In this document: positions 35,666-47,789 of the stretch, piece after piece
Layout of the letters: each line of letters starts with the position of its first letter
Position numbering within the stretch: the first letter of the stretch is position 1
DNA from: Petaurus breviceps papuanus
Taxonomy: Eukaryota > Chordata > Mammalia > Diprotodontia > Petauridae
DNA length: 64,000 nucleotides
Assembly: GCA_028583685.1 (NCBI GenBank)
Contig: JAMXIF010001194.1
Span: 24,796,616-24,860,615, forward strand
Reading direction: 5' to 3'
Notes under the pieces: generated by a model
What the model saw: only the letters and a program-made list of their open reading frames with translations
Told to the model about the DNA's origin: nothing
Databases searched by the model: none
Position numbers and translations under genes: made by a program

Positions 35666-36319
35666 AAGTATTATGTGCCCCCTTCTACATCCAAATGATG
35701 ACACATCATTCCTCTTGATTAGAATAATTTCACCATTTCTCTGCTACCAGTTCTCCACCCAAATATTTAAGAATAATTTCCCCTATGAAATTTTTTTAGA
35801 TTAATTTCTTTTGGCTCTAGCTTCAACACTTATAGAACCCCTTGCCCTATCATTTTTTCTTCTCTGATTAAATATATAATCTCTAAGCAGCTAGAGTTGA
35901 GTTTATGTGTAAACATATAGCCACATGCTTTTACACACATATATATTCCTGTCACTTGTGCATGTATATCAATTTGTATTTATCCTGTTTCCACTTTTAG
36001 GTCATAAACTTCTTAAAGGCAATGACCAATTCTTCAAATTCCTTTATAAGTCACAACATCATCTAATACAGAGATCTGTAAGTAGTAGACACCCAATAAA
36101 CAATGTTGACAGGTCTGTGGAAACATCTTGCTCATCATTACACATAAGAGCATTTTTCTTTTTGCTACTCGTACCTTGAAATTCCATTCTAAAAGGAAAA
36201 TATACATACCTAAATAATGACAGTGTTGCCTTGCTATGCTGCATTCCTTATGGATATGTTGTGGGGGCTGTTTTAGGTATCTAGCAAAGAGATGTTTTAG
36301 GTAAAACTACATTATAAGT

Positions 36320-37035
36320 TGTCAACAAGCATTTATTAAGTCCCCATTTTGTGCCAAACTTTATACTAAGCCTTGGGGATTCAAAGAAAGGTAAAAAAAA
36401 AAAAAACCAGCCAGTCCCTGTTCTCAAGGAGTTCACAGTCTAATGGTAGAAATAGCACGCAATTAACTGTATACAAAGGATAAATTGGAGATAATCTCTG
36501 AGAGAAGGCACCAAGATTAATGAAGACTGAGAAAGCCTTCTTGCATTAGAAGGGACTTTAGCAGAGATCTGAAGGCAGATATGAGGAGGGAGAGGTCCAA
36601 ACATGGAGGAAAAAATGGAGAAAATACATGAAGTCTAGAGAAGGAGTATCTTGAGTGAAGAACATCAAGGATGCCAGTGTCAATGGATCACATAGAATAT
36701 GAAGGGAAGGTATAATTAGATTGGAAAGGGGCCAGGTTATGAAGGGCTTTAAAAGGCAGGCAGGGGATTTTATATTTGATCTTGGAGGAAATAGGGGGAC
36801 ATTGGAGTTTACTGAATGGGAGGTGAGAAATACGGTTACTTCAGAAAGATCAATTTGACAGCTGAGAGGAGAACAGACTGGACTGAGAAGAGATCTGAGG
36901 CAGAGAGCCCAACCATCAGGCTACTGAAACAAACTAAGTTTAAAATAATGAAGGCCTGTAACAGGGTGGTGGCAGTGTCAGAAAGAGGAGTACATAGGAG
37001 AGGTGGTATTTCAGTGATTAGACCCCCTTTAATGG
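36320..37035 (-). mobile_element. LINE L2, 3' part
   Basis: Reverse complement of L2: 'aacaagcatttattaagtcc', 'ctcaaggagttcacagtcta', 'aggccaggttatgaagggct' (one base different here) and 'acagggtggtggcagtgtca' in order. Confidence 0.8.
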
Positions 37036-37619
37036 GATACAAGACAGATTAACCTTAGATAAAATTCAGCTCTACAGAAAATAGTGCTATCTTGGCCCTC
37101 CAGTGTATAATAAATACTAAGGTGAAGACAAATATGTATTGTTATGTAAAATGATTTTTATAATAATTGCAAAATAAATAGAACTATCGGGATGAAAGGA
37201 TAAGGGGAAGTAGTGTTTTACAAACAAAAACTATTTCTGAACCCTTGCAAATATTAAAAAATATTCATGAATATAGGACGATTTCTGCATTTTATGCTAT
37301 GACCAGAAAAAAATGAATTCTCACCAAACTATAGTTACATTTAGTGACATGATGCTGTCTGAAAATAATTCAAGAAAAAGAAGAAACACTTTCTTCTGTG
37401 ATTATTTCAAAGAGTGATTAAATGTGCTCCTTTAGTACTAGGAAAACTGCTACTTTACAACTGACACTACACAACACTATAAGATCTTTATGTATATGAA
37501 TATATTGAAAACTATCACTACCTTTTTCTATGAAGAATGCCATCTGACATGCTATTTCAAAACAATTATTAAAATAATAAAATAAAACTTTATAAATGAG
37601 CAATTTTAAAAATTTGCTT
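37036..37619. other. AT-rich unique sequence
   Basis: No gene supported. The minus-strand 100-codon frame starting at 37720 is half inside L2. Confidence 0.3.
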
Positions 37620-38840
37620 CTGCCAAAGTTACTAATGATCTCTTCATTGCCAAATCTAATGGTCTTTTCCCAATCCTCGTCCTCCTTGACTTCTTGGAAG
37701 CCTTTAACACTGCTAACCACCCTCTTCTTTCTTCACTTAGGTTTTCAAGACACTATTTGATCCTGGTTCACCTTCCTTCTCAATCTCCTTTGCTGGATCT
37801 TTATCTCAGTAATACCCAATAACTGTGGGTACCCCACAAGGGTCATTCCTGGGTCCTCTTTTTTCTTCCTCTATACTATTTCACATGGTGATCTTGTAAG
37901 TTCCCATGGATTCAACAAACATCTCTTTGCTAATAATTCTCAAATCTACTTATCTAGCCCTAACCTTCTGTTGACCTCCAGTCTCTAACTGCTTATTTTA
38001 CATCTTAAATTGGATTAGACATCTTTTTTTTTTTTTGGAGGGCAGTTGGGGTTAAGTAACTTGCCCAAGGTTAGACGCTAGTTTTTTGTGTGGGTGTTAA
38101 GTGTCTGAGGCCCAAAACGAACTGGGTCCTCCTGGTTCTGGGGCCAGAACTTTACTCACTGCGCTAAGTAGCCGCCCCCTATCCCATAGACATGTTAAAC
38201 TCAACATAACCAAAACTGCATTATCTTTCTTCTCTCCCAACCTAACTTCCCTATTATTGTCAATGATACCACCAGTTTCCTAACCACCAGCCTTGTAATC
38301 AAGGTATCATCCTCATTTTCATCCCCTATATACAGTGTTGCCAAGGCCTTATTATTTCACCTTCATAACATCTTATATACACCACCTTCTCTCCTCTGAC
38401 ACTGCTACCAGTGAGAAGCCCTCATCATGTCATACCTGCACTACTGCAACAACCTGCTAGTTGACCTCCTTGTCACAAGTCTCTCTCCACTCCAGTCCAT
38501 ACTCCACTGACTTAAAGAGAATATCTGAATGTCTTCTCTCTGGCTATCCCACAAACCTAAAAGGCTCTCCCTTTTCTACTCCAGGTATTGACCTCCCTTG
38601 CTTTCTTTAAGTCTCAACTAAAATCATATCTTTTATTGGAAGCCTTCCCCAAACCCTTAATGCTAACGCCTTCCCTCTGTTAATTATTTCCTATTTAACC
38701 TGTTCATAGCATACTTTGTATAAATGTGTTTACATGTTATCTTCCCCATTAGATTGTAAGCTCCTTGAATACAGGAACTGTCTTTTTGCCTCTTTTTATA
38801 TCCCTAGACCTTAGCACAGTGCATTGCAGACACAATTACT
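37620..38840 (+). mobile_element. LINE L2, interrupted by a SINE
   Basis: 'tctaatggtcttttcccaat', 'cctccttgacttcttggaag', 'accccacaagggtcattcct', 'gccctcatcatgtcatacct' and 'ctactgcaacaacctgctag', then the tail 'agattgtaagctccttgaat'. The SINE at 38030-38178 splits it. Confidence 0.85.
38030..38178 (-). mobile_element. SINE (Mar1/WSINE1 type) in L2
   Basis: T-run, 'ggagggcagttggggttaag', 'taacttgcccaaggttagac', ending 'GCGCTAAGTAGCCGCCCC'. Diverged. Confidence 0.8.
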
Positions 38841-38871
38841 GTACATCTCACCTCCTACTCAATAGAATCTT

Positions 38872-39119
38872 TTGTTGTTGTTCAGTCATTTCAGGCGTGT
38901 TCAACTCTTTGTGGGCCCATTTGAAGTTTTCTTGGCAAAGATACTGGAGTGGTTTTCTCTTTCCTTCTCCAGCTCATTTTATAGATGAGGAACTGAGGCA
39001 AACAGGGTTAAAAGACTTGTTTAGAGTCACCCAGTACCTGTGGCCAGATTTGAACTCAGAAAGATGAGTCTTCCTGACTCCAGACCCAGCACTCTATCAA
39101 CTGCACCACCTAGCTACCC
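38872..39119 (-). mobile_element. Mar1-type CORE-SINE, long form, in L2
   Basis: 'ttgttgttgttcagtcattt', 'cttggcaaagatactggagt', 'gatgaggaactgaggcaaac', ending 'CACCACCTAGCTACCCC'. Flanked by CAATAGAATCT and CAATAAATTCT, consistent with a diverged target duplication. Confidence 0.85.
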
Positions 39120-39122
39120 CCA

Positions 39123-39560
39123 ATAAATTCTAGTGGCTTTCTATTGCCTCCAGGATGAAAATTAAAGTCCTCTGTTTGGTATTTAAAACCATTTATAACC
39201 TTTACCCTTTCTGTCTTTCTAGTTTTCTTACACTTTACTACCCTCCACATACTCTACAATCCAACTCCATTAGCCTCCTTGCTGTTCTTCACACAAGACA
39301 CTCCATTCTCAAACTTCATGTATTTTCACTGACTTCTCCTCATGAGTGGAATTCTCTCCCTCATCTCTATCTGCTGCCTTCCCCAGCTTCCTTCAGATTC
39401 CAGCTAAAATCCCACTTTCTACAGGAAGCCTTTCCTGGTCTCCTTTAATTCTACTGCCTTCTTAGTGTTGATCATCTCGAATTTATCCCGTCTACAGCTT
39501 ATTTGTACATCGTTGTTTGTATGCCGTCTTCCCCATAAGACTGGGAGCTCCTTGAGAGCA
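39123..39560 (+). mobile_element. LINE L2, ORF2 C-terminus and tail
   Basis: The open frame 39155-39448 (97 codons) reads the end of an L2 ORF2: 'EWNSLPHLYLL' then 'QLKSHFLQEAFPGL'. The tail 'tgggagctccttgagagcaa' follows. The preceding L2 ends near 38840, so this is a second copy. Confidence 0.8.
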
Positions 39561-39704
39561 AGCTGGCTGCCCTATGGGTTGGTCTGATGTGACTTACAAG
39601 ATAGATTTACTTTTCTGATAAAAGAACATTATCATAGTACCTCTGATGGAAAATAAATTATTGGCATTATACCTTCAACTTGCAATAGGCTTCAAAATTC
39701 AACA

Positions 39705-39890
39705 ACACCTACTCAATCAAGAAACATTTATTAAACACTTAAACATTTATTAAGCACCTATTTTGTGTCCAGCAATATGCTAAAGGTTGGAGTTACAAAG
39801 AAAGGCAAAAGACAGTTCCAGCTCTCAAGGAGATGACAGTCTAAAGGGTGAGACAACACACAAATAAGCATATACAAACCTAGCCAGAAA
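39705..39890 (-). mobile_element. LINE L2, 3' end
   Basis: 'tcaagaaacatttattaaac', 'gcacctattttgtgtccagc', 'ctcaaggagatgacagtcta'. Confidence 0.7.
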
Positions 39891-39934
39891 CCAGAAAAAA
39901 AAAAAAGGATATTTCAAGATGATTTTTATTTATA

Positions 39935-40125
39935 TATAGTGCACTTCTTCCCTAAATTACCTTGTATCTATTATGCATATGCTCTCTATAGGTACATATT
40001 GTATCTCCCATTAGAAAGTAAGATCCTTGAAGAAAGGGACCATTTCATGTTTGTCTTTGTATCCCTACTATGTAGCACAAAATGTAGCATATACTGTGTA
40101 CTTAACAAATGCTTGTTGATTGATT
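39935..40125 (+). mobile_element. LINE L2, 3' end
   Basis: 'gtaagatccttgaagaaagg', 'ctactatgtagcacaaaatg', 'aacaaatgcttgttgattga'. Confidence 0.65.
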
Positions 40126-42700
40126 ATAGGTCAAAATGATCATCTTTACAGTTACTCAACTGTATATGAATATGTGTGTATATATACACATATACATATG
40201 TTTAATATCTATATAGTGCAGATGTAGATATGTGTGTGTATACTTACAGGAACACCTGAGTAATAACTACAAAATTGGTTGATTTCATTCTTTAGTTGCC
40301 TCATTTACCATAATTTTCTCAGAAATTTTTCTTATTTTCTTACTATGCCTTTTGCCAGTCATGGAGAACATTGTGGGGCATTTTCTGTCATTGTTAATGA
40401 GTAATACAATAAATACTACAATAAAACTTTTTCAACAAGAACATGGGAATGATCAATGCTTTGGGTTATATGTTAAAAAAGTGCTTAAGATGGAAGACAA
40501 AAAGAAAGGTCTTTAGTTCTTTCCTCTAAAATCCTCAGGTTTTTTCTGGTGCAATTTTATTGCCTGTACTGGGCACACTAAAGCAAAGGACTCTAGGGAA
40601 CTACAACCAGAGTAAAGGACAACAATTAGAACTGAAGAAAGCATTTCAGAGATTTAAAACCAAGTCCTCTTCCCTTAAAATGTGTACTTATAAGAATGTT
40701 CACTTATACCTCATTTAGACCATTAAAAATAAATATTTAGCAGTAAAGAAAGATTATTGGGGTGTGGGGAAAGAGATAGGAACAGTATCCTAAACAATCT
40801 ATCATCCCTGCACAATTTCTTAAAATATATCATAAGAAAGGGCAGGAGGAAAAATATGATTTGCTATATGATGATTTCTGGATTTAAAAACAAAATGTGA
40901 ACTGGAGAAAAACTTACACTTATCAAGAAACGAAAAAAATTTTAAAGTCTAAGTAGGCTCACAACTAAAAACAAGAACAAATGCAGGATTCTAAAGCAAG
41001 TAGGGGAAAGCTTTTAAAGTACGTATAACTTACTTTAACCCAATGGAAGAGGAAAATGATGCCAAATAAAATGAAAATTGGATTCATGTACAAAGTCACA
41101 AAAAGTAACAACTTTATCAAGTTTGTGGGCTTATCAGGATTTTTCCCCCTCTACTTAGCATTCATTACACTCATTTTCCTAAGCTTACAACTGTCATAAA
41201 AACCCTCTGAAAAGACCAAGTACAACCGTCCCAGAAACACAGACCACAGGGACAACCTGGCCCAATTTCTCTTTACATCTGAAAAAGCCAGTTAAAGGAC
41301 AATATTCAAAGTTCAGATGATGAAATAGTAAATTTGTTTATTAACACTTGTAAGTTATTTGCTAACATTGAAGCAAGGTACCCAAAATTAATCCAATTTT
41401 AAAATATTCAAGAAGCTTCAAGATTTACAGACATAAAGTAGAATCCTGTTATAAAATTATTTAAGGTACAAGAATCACATCCATGTTACAGGCACTCATT
41501 ACTGGTGAGAAAGATACACTATATGTTACTATGGACACCAGAGACAAGATTTGACCCAAAGTATAAATGAATCAGTGATATAATGAGGTTGTTTCATAAC
41601 TGCAGGGGGTGGTGAAATTCACTACATAAGGATAAACAGCAATCGTTTACATCTATCAAAGAGGACATAAAATTAACTGAGGTTTAAGCATGAGGAAACA
41701 ACATATCAGAACACAAAACCGACTAAAAATGTTCAATTAAAAATCAATTATCTTATCAAAACAAAATTCTATTTTCAGGAACAGGTAAATGAGAGTTCCT
41801 GTAAATACAAATCTAAGTTTTCCTTTGTAGTTCTCAGGCTGGCCCACTGGGCAATAGATTCTATATTAGGTTTCACTCTCCAAATACCTCAGTGATAGTT
41901 CTTTACCACATTTAATATGCTATGACCGCAACCCCTTTTATGAAAGATACCAAAATAATTACAAAACTTTTCATTGAAAGATGTTCACATTTGTATTTAA
42001 GTAACAATAAATGAAGTATATGACCACACTGCAGGTAAACCGTTAAATCATACAGTAATTACAAATATTAGATACTTCTGAGTATTTTTTGATCCAGGAC
42101 AACCCATAAAGTTATCAAATTGAAGGACTCTTCTGCAACAAGATACTCTTATTTTGTTTCACTGCTACTACGAAATCCTTACTGTAATTATTCTTTATGA
42201 ATAAAAGATATTTCCCATTCTTAGAGAAAATGCCTAACATAAACCAACAATAAAGGTTGAGATGCTTAAGTAGGAAGTGAACCTATAATAACTCTTTTAA
42301 AAAGCTGGAAGTTAGATATTACAATAAATCAAATATAAAAAATAAAGCAATTGATACAATTAAAATGCAAGTGAGAACTTCAGTACAGGTGTCTGCTCAA
42401 TGCTGTTTGCAAAACACGTTTTCTAATTAGCATTTCTTTAAACAATGCTGATAATAATCTTGTCACTGTAATCCATGCTGAATGAATCACTGAGATTGTA
42501 AAATAGAAAGCATGAGGAAATTCACTGCTAATCTCCATTAAACTTTCTTTTGTTTATATTTCCTTATCAAGTGTCAAAAGCATTTTTTCCTATAACATCA
42601 TTCAGATTTCACTGAAGTACAGCTACCGACAGGTTTTGCGTGTGTGGTGTATTAACCAAACAAGATACTAAATTTGTGAAGGTAAAAAATAAATAAACTA
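40126..42700. other. Repeat-poor AT-rich sequence, probable first introns
   Basis: About 2.5 kb almost free of recognisable mobile elements, unlike the rest of the left arm. 42390-42550 has TAATTA and ATGCTGATAATAATC-type words and moderate complexity, which could be conserved regulatory DNA. This cannot be shown from one genome. Confidence 0.35.
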
Positions 42701-42715
42701 GAAATCTTTCTGTAC

Positions 42716-42796
42716 CTGAAAATTCAGCTTCATTCCCTGTCATCTGGGATTGAGTTATCAGACACTTACTTGTATTACTTTGTGAAACTGACATGT
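42716..42796 (-). CDS. Candidate exon with translation start, unknown protein
   Basis: On the minus strand an acceptor (tttgtctccctgtaaatag) is followed after 2 nt by an ATG with G at -3. The frame reads MSVSQSNTSKCLITQSQM and continues T-G-N-E-A-E-F-S to a donor TTTTCAG|GTACAG: 81 nt in all, 26 codons plus one base (phase 1). The peptide is polar, serine/threonine/glutamine-rich, like many protein N-termini. It lies 1.5 kb inside the proposed first intron, where a second exon with the start codon often sits. Not recognised. A chance frame is a real alternative. Confidence 0.3.
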
Positions 42797-43711
42797 CTAT
42801 TTACAGGGAGACAAAGCCAACCCAGCATTACAAACCCTTATTTTGCAAACACACCTTTAAGTCCAATGCTTCCTCTTTTCTCCTTAGAGAACATGCCTTT
42901 GGGGTGGCAAGGGGTGAGAAGAGAATGCTACCCCCACTGAATCTATTACCTAACATATAAAGAAATCTCAGCCCTTTTGGTTAAGTCTCACATTCAATTA
43001 GCTGCCTCACCAAAGAGGAGAGAAATGATCTTGCAGTTTTGTTCTAGGGTCACTTCTTCCCCCATTTCAGCCTGTAATTAAAATGGAGGCAAGGCCAGGC
43101 GATCTGTGTCTGGCTTTAGGGGGAGACAATAACCCAAAACAGGCCTGAGAGAGAGAAAGAAATACACAAGCTTCTCTGTATTACCTCATCCCCTTTTTCC
43201 AGGCAGTTTTGAGACATAGACTCTTCAGAAACTCTTGGTGCAACTTGCCTATAGGCTGCGTTTTGGGGGAAGAATTTTAATTCTGGGGTTTGGGTAGGAA
43301 CCTCTCATGGGCAGTGGGAGCTACTAAAATGCCCCTTGTCTCCTCTCCCTAGAGCTGGGTGTTGACGCAGCAGAAATTACCGGCTGGAAAATTCCCCTTT
43401 TGGAGGTTACGGGGAGGAGGGAAGGAGGAGGAGGAGGAGGCACAAGGGGAGGGAGGGGGTGTGGGGTTAAACCCTGGCACACACCAGACTTACCTCGCTT
43501 CAGTAACAGCCCTCCTCCAAAACCAGAGTCTCAGTGTCCGCCCGCCCCCGCCCCTCCAGTACAACATGAGCACCCCCCCCCCACACACACACACACGCTC
43601 ACTCTCACAGACATCCTCCAACTTCCCTCCCCCCGCAGCCCCGAGAGCTGGTGGTTCTTGCCCGGTGGCCCCAGGGGGTTCAAAGCGGTTCAGGGAGAGG
43701 TGTTGCCAGGG

Positions 43712-43718
43712 TATAAAA
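43712..43718 (+). promoter_or_regulatory. TATA-box-like motif on the forward strand
   Basis: GGGTATAAAATGGGA, a good TATA match within the CpG island and facing right. It would place a start site near 43740. No forward exon was recognised downstream. Confidence 0.3.
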
Positions 43719-43763
43719 TGGGAGTGAGGCGCCGTCAGACCTGGTGGCAGAGAAGGGGAAAAA

Positions 43764-43792
43764 GAAGGGAGGGAGGGAGGGAGGGGAATCAC
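43764..43792 (+). repeat. G-run tract with G-quadruplex potential
   Basis: (GGGA)n: GGGAGGGAGGGAGGGAGGGG, five consecutive G-runs separated by single A. Confidence 0.8.
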
Positions 43793-44301
43793 TGTGCCTT
43801 CCAGCCACCCCCTCCGCTAGCCCGGAGGAGTGAGAGACAACTGCCACCCGCTGCCACCCCCGCCGAGCGCAATTGAGGGAGGGGGCACAGGACGGACTTG
43901 GAGGCACGGACTCCAATCTCTCCCTCCGCCCCGGCCCTGCCCGCGGGGCGCGGGGCAAAGCCGGGAGAGGGGGCAAAGGAGACCGCGGCAGTCGCCGCGG
44001 TGGGGTCGTTCCCGGGCCGGGTCAGGGCAGCCGGTGCCTGTCACCCCCAGCCCCGGCAGCCCCAGGTCCTCTGCTCCGCTGCCGCAGCCGCCCGGCCACA
44101 GGGGGCGCCCCGCGCACAGGGGCGCTGGGTCCTTCGCTCCGGGCGCCGGAGCCCCGGGGGAACCCTCGGGGCTGAGGGGGAGCAGGAGCAGGGACACCGG
44201 GCAGAGGGGAGTCCCCGGCCCAGGAGCGGAGCGGAGGCGAGGGCAGGCGCCGGGTTGGGCCGGGCCGGAGCGGACAATGAGCAGCCGGGCTCGCCGCTTA
44301 C

Positions 44302-44620
44302 CTGTTACCCCATGGGGCGGGGGGGAGGCAGGGAGCGAGGGCGGCCGCCGGAGGAGGAGAAAGATGAGGAGGAGCGGGAGCCGCGGCCGACGGACCCTCG
44401 TCCAGCCCGAAGCCCTCTTCTTCGTCCCCTGCCCCTGACCGTCGCCCCCAGAATCCCGGTGCCGGGTCCGAGTCGCCGCTGGAGCTCCTCTCGCTCGCTC
44501 CGCTCTCAGTCAGTCCGTCAGTCAGACCCGCTCCAGCGCGCCCCCGCTCAGCCTAGCGCGCCCCCGGCCGGCTCCGCCACCCCCCCCACCCCCTTCACAC
44601 ACGCCCCCTGCCTCGCGCGC
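44302..44620 (-). other. Probable non-coding first exon (5' UTR) of a minus-strand gene
   Basis: Reading minus, GC-rich sequence from about 44620 runs to ATGGGGTAACAG|GTAAGC at 44302, a near-consensus splice donor. The in-line ATG just before the donor is followed at once by TAA, so the exon is untranslated or carries a two-codon upstream ORF. The start at 44620 is an estimate from the CCAAT and GC boxes upstream. The gene was not identified. Confidence 0.5.
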
Positions 44621-44623
44621 GCC

Positions 44624-44790
44624 CGCGAAAGGCGCCGGGCAAGCGCTCGCGGTCTCTGACCCCGCCCCCCGGCGCGCGCCCGGCCGCTCTTGATTGGCCC
44701 CTTTCCGCTCCTTTTCTTCTTCGACCACCCTCTTTGAGCTCCGCCCCTCCTGCCCCTGGCTCCTAGCCCCGCCCCCGTCCCTAAGCCCCC
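44624..44790 (-). promoter_or_regulatory. Proximal promoter: E2F-like, GC and CCAAT boxes
   Basis: Minus-strand CCAAT (forward ATTGG at 44693-44697); GC boxes in CCCCGCCCC context near 44660, 44741 and 44768; an E2F-like CCCGCGAAA at 44622-44630. The CCAAT box about 70-100 bases from the inferred start fits a TATA-less housekeeping-type promoter driving leftward transcription. Confidence 0.5.
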
Positions 44791-45512
44791 CCTGCTGCGG
44801 TGTGTCTCTTCTCTGGTTCTAGGTGCAGGGCTGGGGGAGGGGTAACGTGGAGGGGCCAGTGTTCTGGAGGTCTGGGTTCGGGTCTCCTCCGCCCCTCTAG
44901 CTGGGTGGCTGGACAGCGGAAGTGAGGGCTGGAGGACGCTGGGCATTGTGGGAAGCGCCCCCTCCCCTGGATTGGGGTGGGGGGGCTTCAGGGGTCGTGG
45001 GGGGGCAGTTTGATATAATGTAGGTGGTAAAGGGTCCGACCGCGAGGCTACTGATTTTCTCCAACACTCCACCTCACGCTCTCCCCCTCCCAACCTCAGG
45101 GTCCGCACGGGGGTCCTCTGTCCCCCAGCCTTGGAGGTGCACCCCTCTCCCAGGGGCTTCTTTTCTCGGTAATGACATCTGGCTGGGGGACCTCTGAGAA
45201 CCTGAAGGGAAGTGGAGTCCAGCCTCCTGAGGATGCGCTTCGAACTTGAGTAGAGAGCTGGAACGAAGCTAGCTATCCGCCCGTCTACCGGCGGGATGCT
45301 GCTGTCCTCGGCCTTGCAGTTTGTCTCGTATTTTCTTTGCTTTGGGGTTCTTGGGACCAGATTTGTAAACACTGAACTGAAGGGACCTGCGGGGGCAGGG
45401 ACCGAGGCAGAAGCAGGGGCGTGGAGGGGAACTCGTTATGGGAAAGTTGGAGGAAAAAGCATTAGCCCAGCCCCTTTCCTTGGCTCGGGGCTTTTCCAAC
45501 AAGTCAGTTCAG

Positions 45513-45601
45513 CACGTGTTTTCTAGGCTCGTTCCCAGCCTGAAAGATTTTCCTTTGGTGTTTTTGTCGGATTGGTTTTTCTTTTGGGGGGGCGGCACGT
45601 G
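45513..45601. promoter_or_regulatory. Pair of CACGTG E-boxes
   Basis: CACGTG at 45513-45518 and 45596-45601, upstream of the minus-strand promoter. Palindromic MYC/USF-type sites. Confidence 0.35.
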
Positions 45602-47789
45602 GGTAAGTTCTGAACACTACTAGTCACTTTTGAATTCTAGTTCCTGAAATCTATTTGCTGATTTCTTTACTGGTTTCGTGCATCCCCAGCCTGCCTGTAT
45701 ATATTTGATCATTTCCCTTAGTGCTGCAAACCAGCCAAACTTCTAAAGTTTCCAATTCCTCCTGTTGCTAATACTTAGTCACTGTCAAAGTTTGGGAAGA
45801 AAATATTTTAAAAGATATGAAATTGTGAACATTTTACTCAGCAGAACTAAAAAATAAAATTTCCATCTTCCTGAAGGATTTTTCTATTATTGGCATATTA
45901 AAGAATTGCAAGTGTGTTACTATTTGGCATTGAGGGTTTTCTGTTTCTTTTATCTTAACCCCAGGAAATTAAGTGAGGAGTATTCGAAGTCCTCTAGTGA
46001 TTCTGAAATGACTTATTTTTCATGCATCAGATGTGGTTATAGGACTGGGGCTTTTCTGGGTACAAACTGCACAGTGTGAGTGAGAGGTTCTGCCTCTCTA
46101 TCCTGCCTCTCACACCCCTTTTTAGTAGTGATGCCAATTTTGTAGCCTTCTTACCATATTGATGGAACTGTTACCAAAAAGGTCATGACTTAAGTTATAG
46201 CAACCTCCTAGTTATTTGCAAACATGAAGCAAATTGTAGTGATTTTTAATTTCCCCAGTTTCAGCAACTTGCTCTAAGGAACAAAGCATCTATAATCACC
46301 TTGCACATCCAGAAGATGTTCAAGAATAAGGAGATCTTGGCTCTGAGCATTTATTTCATGGTATTTTCTTCCCTGCTTTGCTGGGCCAAATCTTGTGGGG
46401 CTCCAGGAGCTTAATTGAATCTGGAGTCCATATGCCCAAACTCTATAACCCTCATTTATGACTGGACAGGGAAAGTTCTGTTGCAACTTCTCTTCCAGAA
46501 TCTCCCCCCCCCCCCTGCCAATTCATAGAAAAGCTGACTGGGGGTTGGGGGGAGGGATGCGTGAAAATGCTCTTCCCATCTCCATTTCCTCGGAACTGTG
46601 TGTAGGCAGGATGAGAGCTGAAGTCTGAGGTCCCACATTCCTGTTTGAATTACACCAGACCAAAGGTCACTTGGTTTCCTCCTCAGGGGACTATGAAGGA
46701 AAAAGGGAGGTGATCTGTGTGACCAGTGAGCCGACAGTTTGGGGAGTAAACCACATTTCAGCAGAGCCAATGAGAAGACACAGCAGGGTGTATTGCCCTC
46801 ACTCCCTATGGGGCTTAGTGACTTAGAATTCCTTCATTAGTGGGAGGCAGCATGTCATAATTGTACTTTTTTCATGATGTGTAAGGAGGCATTCACTGGA
46901 GGGAGTGGGAGGGCAAACTTTGGGGGAATTCTCCTTGAGTGAACAAGGGCAAGTCTGACTACAAGTGATGAGAGAAGATTGAAATGAAATAACCCTAAGG
47001 ACATTGTTTCTCCTGACTTTTTTTAAGTGGTTGTAATGAAATGAAGTACCACCAACTGTCTGTTTATAAAGGATGAGAAGCACAGGGGCTTCAGTCTTAC
47101 TAGTACATTTATGATGTACATACTGATGAATGGAAGCAGCATAGAAAAAGTGTACAAGGTTAGACTTTTTGAGGTCATTTTTACCACAACCTAGAAGAAC
47201 TGAAACAATTTGGGCTATGACATATTTTCCTGGCTTCCAATAGCCTCCCCATCTTGAGGGTGACACCATGAGCCACCTGGTGTCTGCAGGTTGTAGGGGG
47301 ATAGGATCCAGCTATGCACCCTTAAAATGCCCCTGGGTTTGATTAGCTTTGAATTGGTCCTCTATCCGTTAGGAAGGAGTAGCTTCTGGCTCCCATTTCT
47401 TTTAAGATCCAGGAAATCTCTTTGAATTAATGTTTTCCTTTTGCCCAGTGACCCATTCCTCTACCCCTTAGGCTGACCCTGAAAGTACTGTCCTCTATCT
47501 GTGGATTCAAGAATTTTCCTTGCAAACCCCCAGCTTGAAGGGGAAAGTAGTTGACAGATTTGTGGGTTGTCATAATTTCACCACAGGGGATGGAGGGTGA
47601 AGAGTTGAGTTTGGTCTGCCAAAGCTCTTTCTTCACTCTGCCGTTCAGGAGAGTCATGCTGCCTCTTCCCAGGAAGACTACTTTTCACTGAAGCCCTTTC
47701 CCTCCCCTCATGGAGGCTTAGGTGAATAACAGGTACAACTCACTGGATGTGAGATTCTTAAATAGTTGGTTCTGTATCCATTGGTTCCT
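45602..47789. other. Upstream flank, mostly unique
   Basis: No gene supported. Minus frames at 46456-46770 and 46823-47269 (148 codons) have no recognisable domain. A C-run is at about 46503-46515. Confidence 0.35.

Larger units (their letters stand above)
43360..45030. promoter_or_regulatory. CpG island
   Basis: GC content and CpG density rise abruptly from the surrounding AT-rich DNA, most strongly at 43900-44700, where CGCG, GGCGCC and GCCGC words are frequent. No other such island is in the window. The many 70-270-codon frames here on both strands are by-products of GC-rich sequence that lacks stop codons. Confidence 0.93.

Noticed and set aside
43359-45372. Long overlapping frames on both strands in the CpG island (up to 253-274 codons)
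   Set aside because: GC-rich DNA has few stop codons; the frames overlap each other in several phases, are low-complexity (Pro/Gly/Arg/Ala), and show no domain.
46823-47269. 148-codon minus frame
   Set aside because: No recognisable domain or motif, no promoter or splice support; length is plausible by chance in 64 kb.
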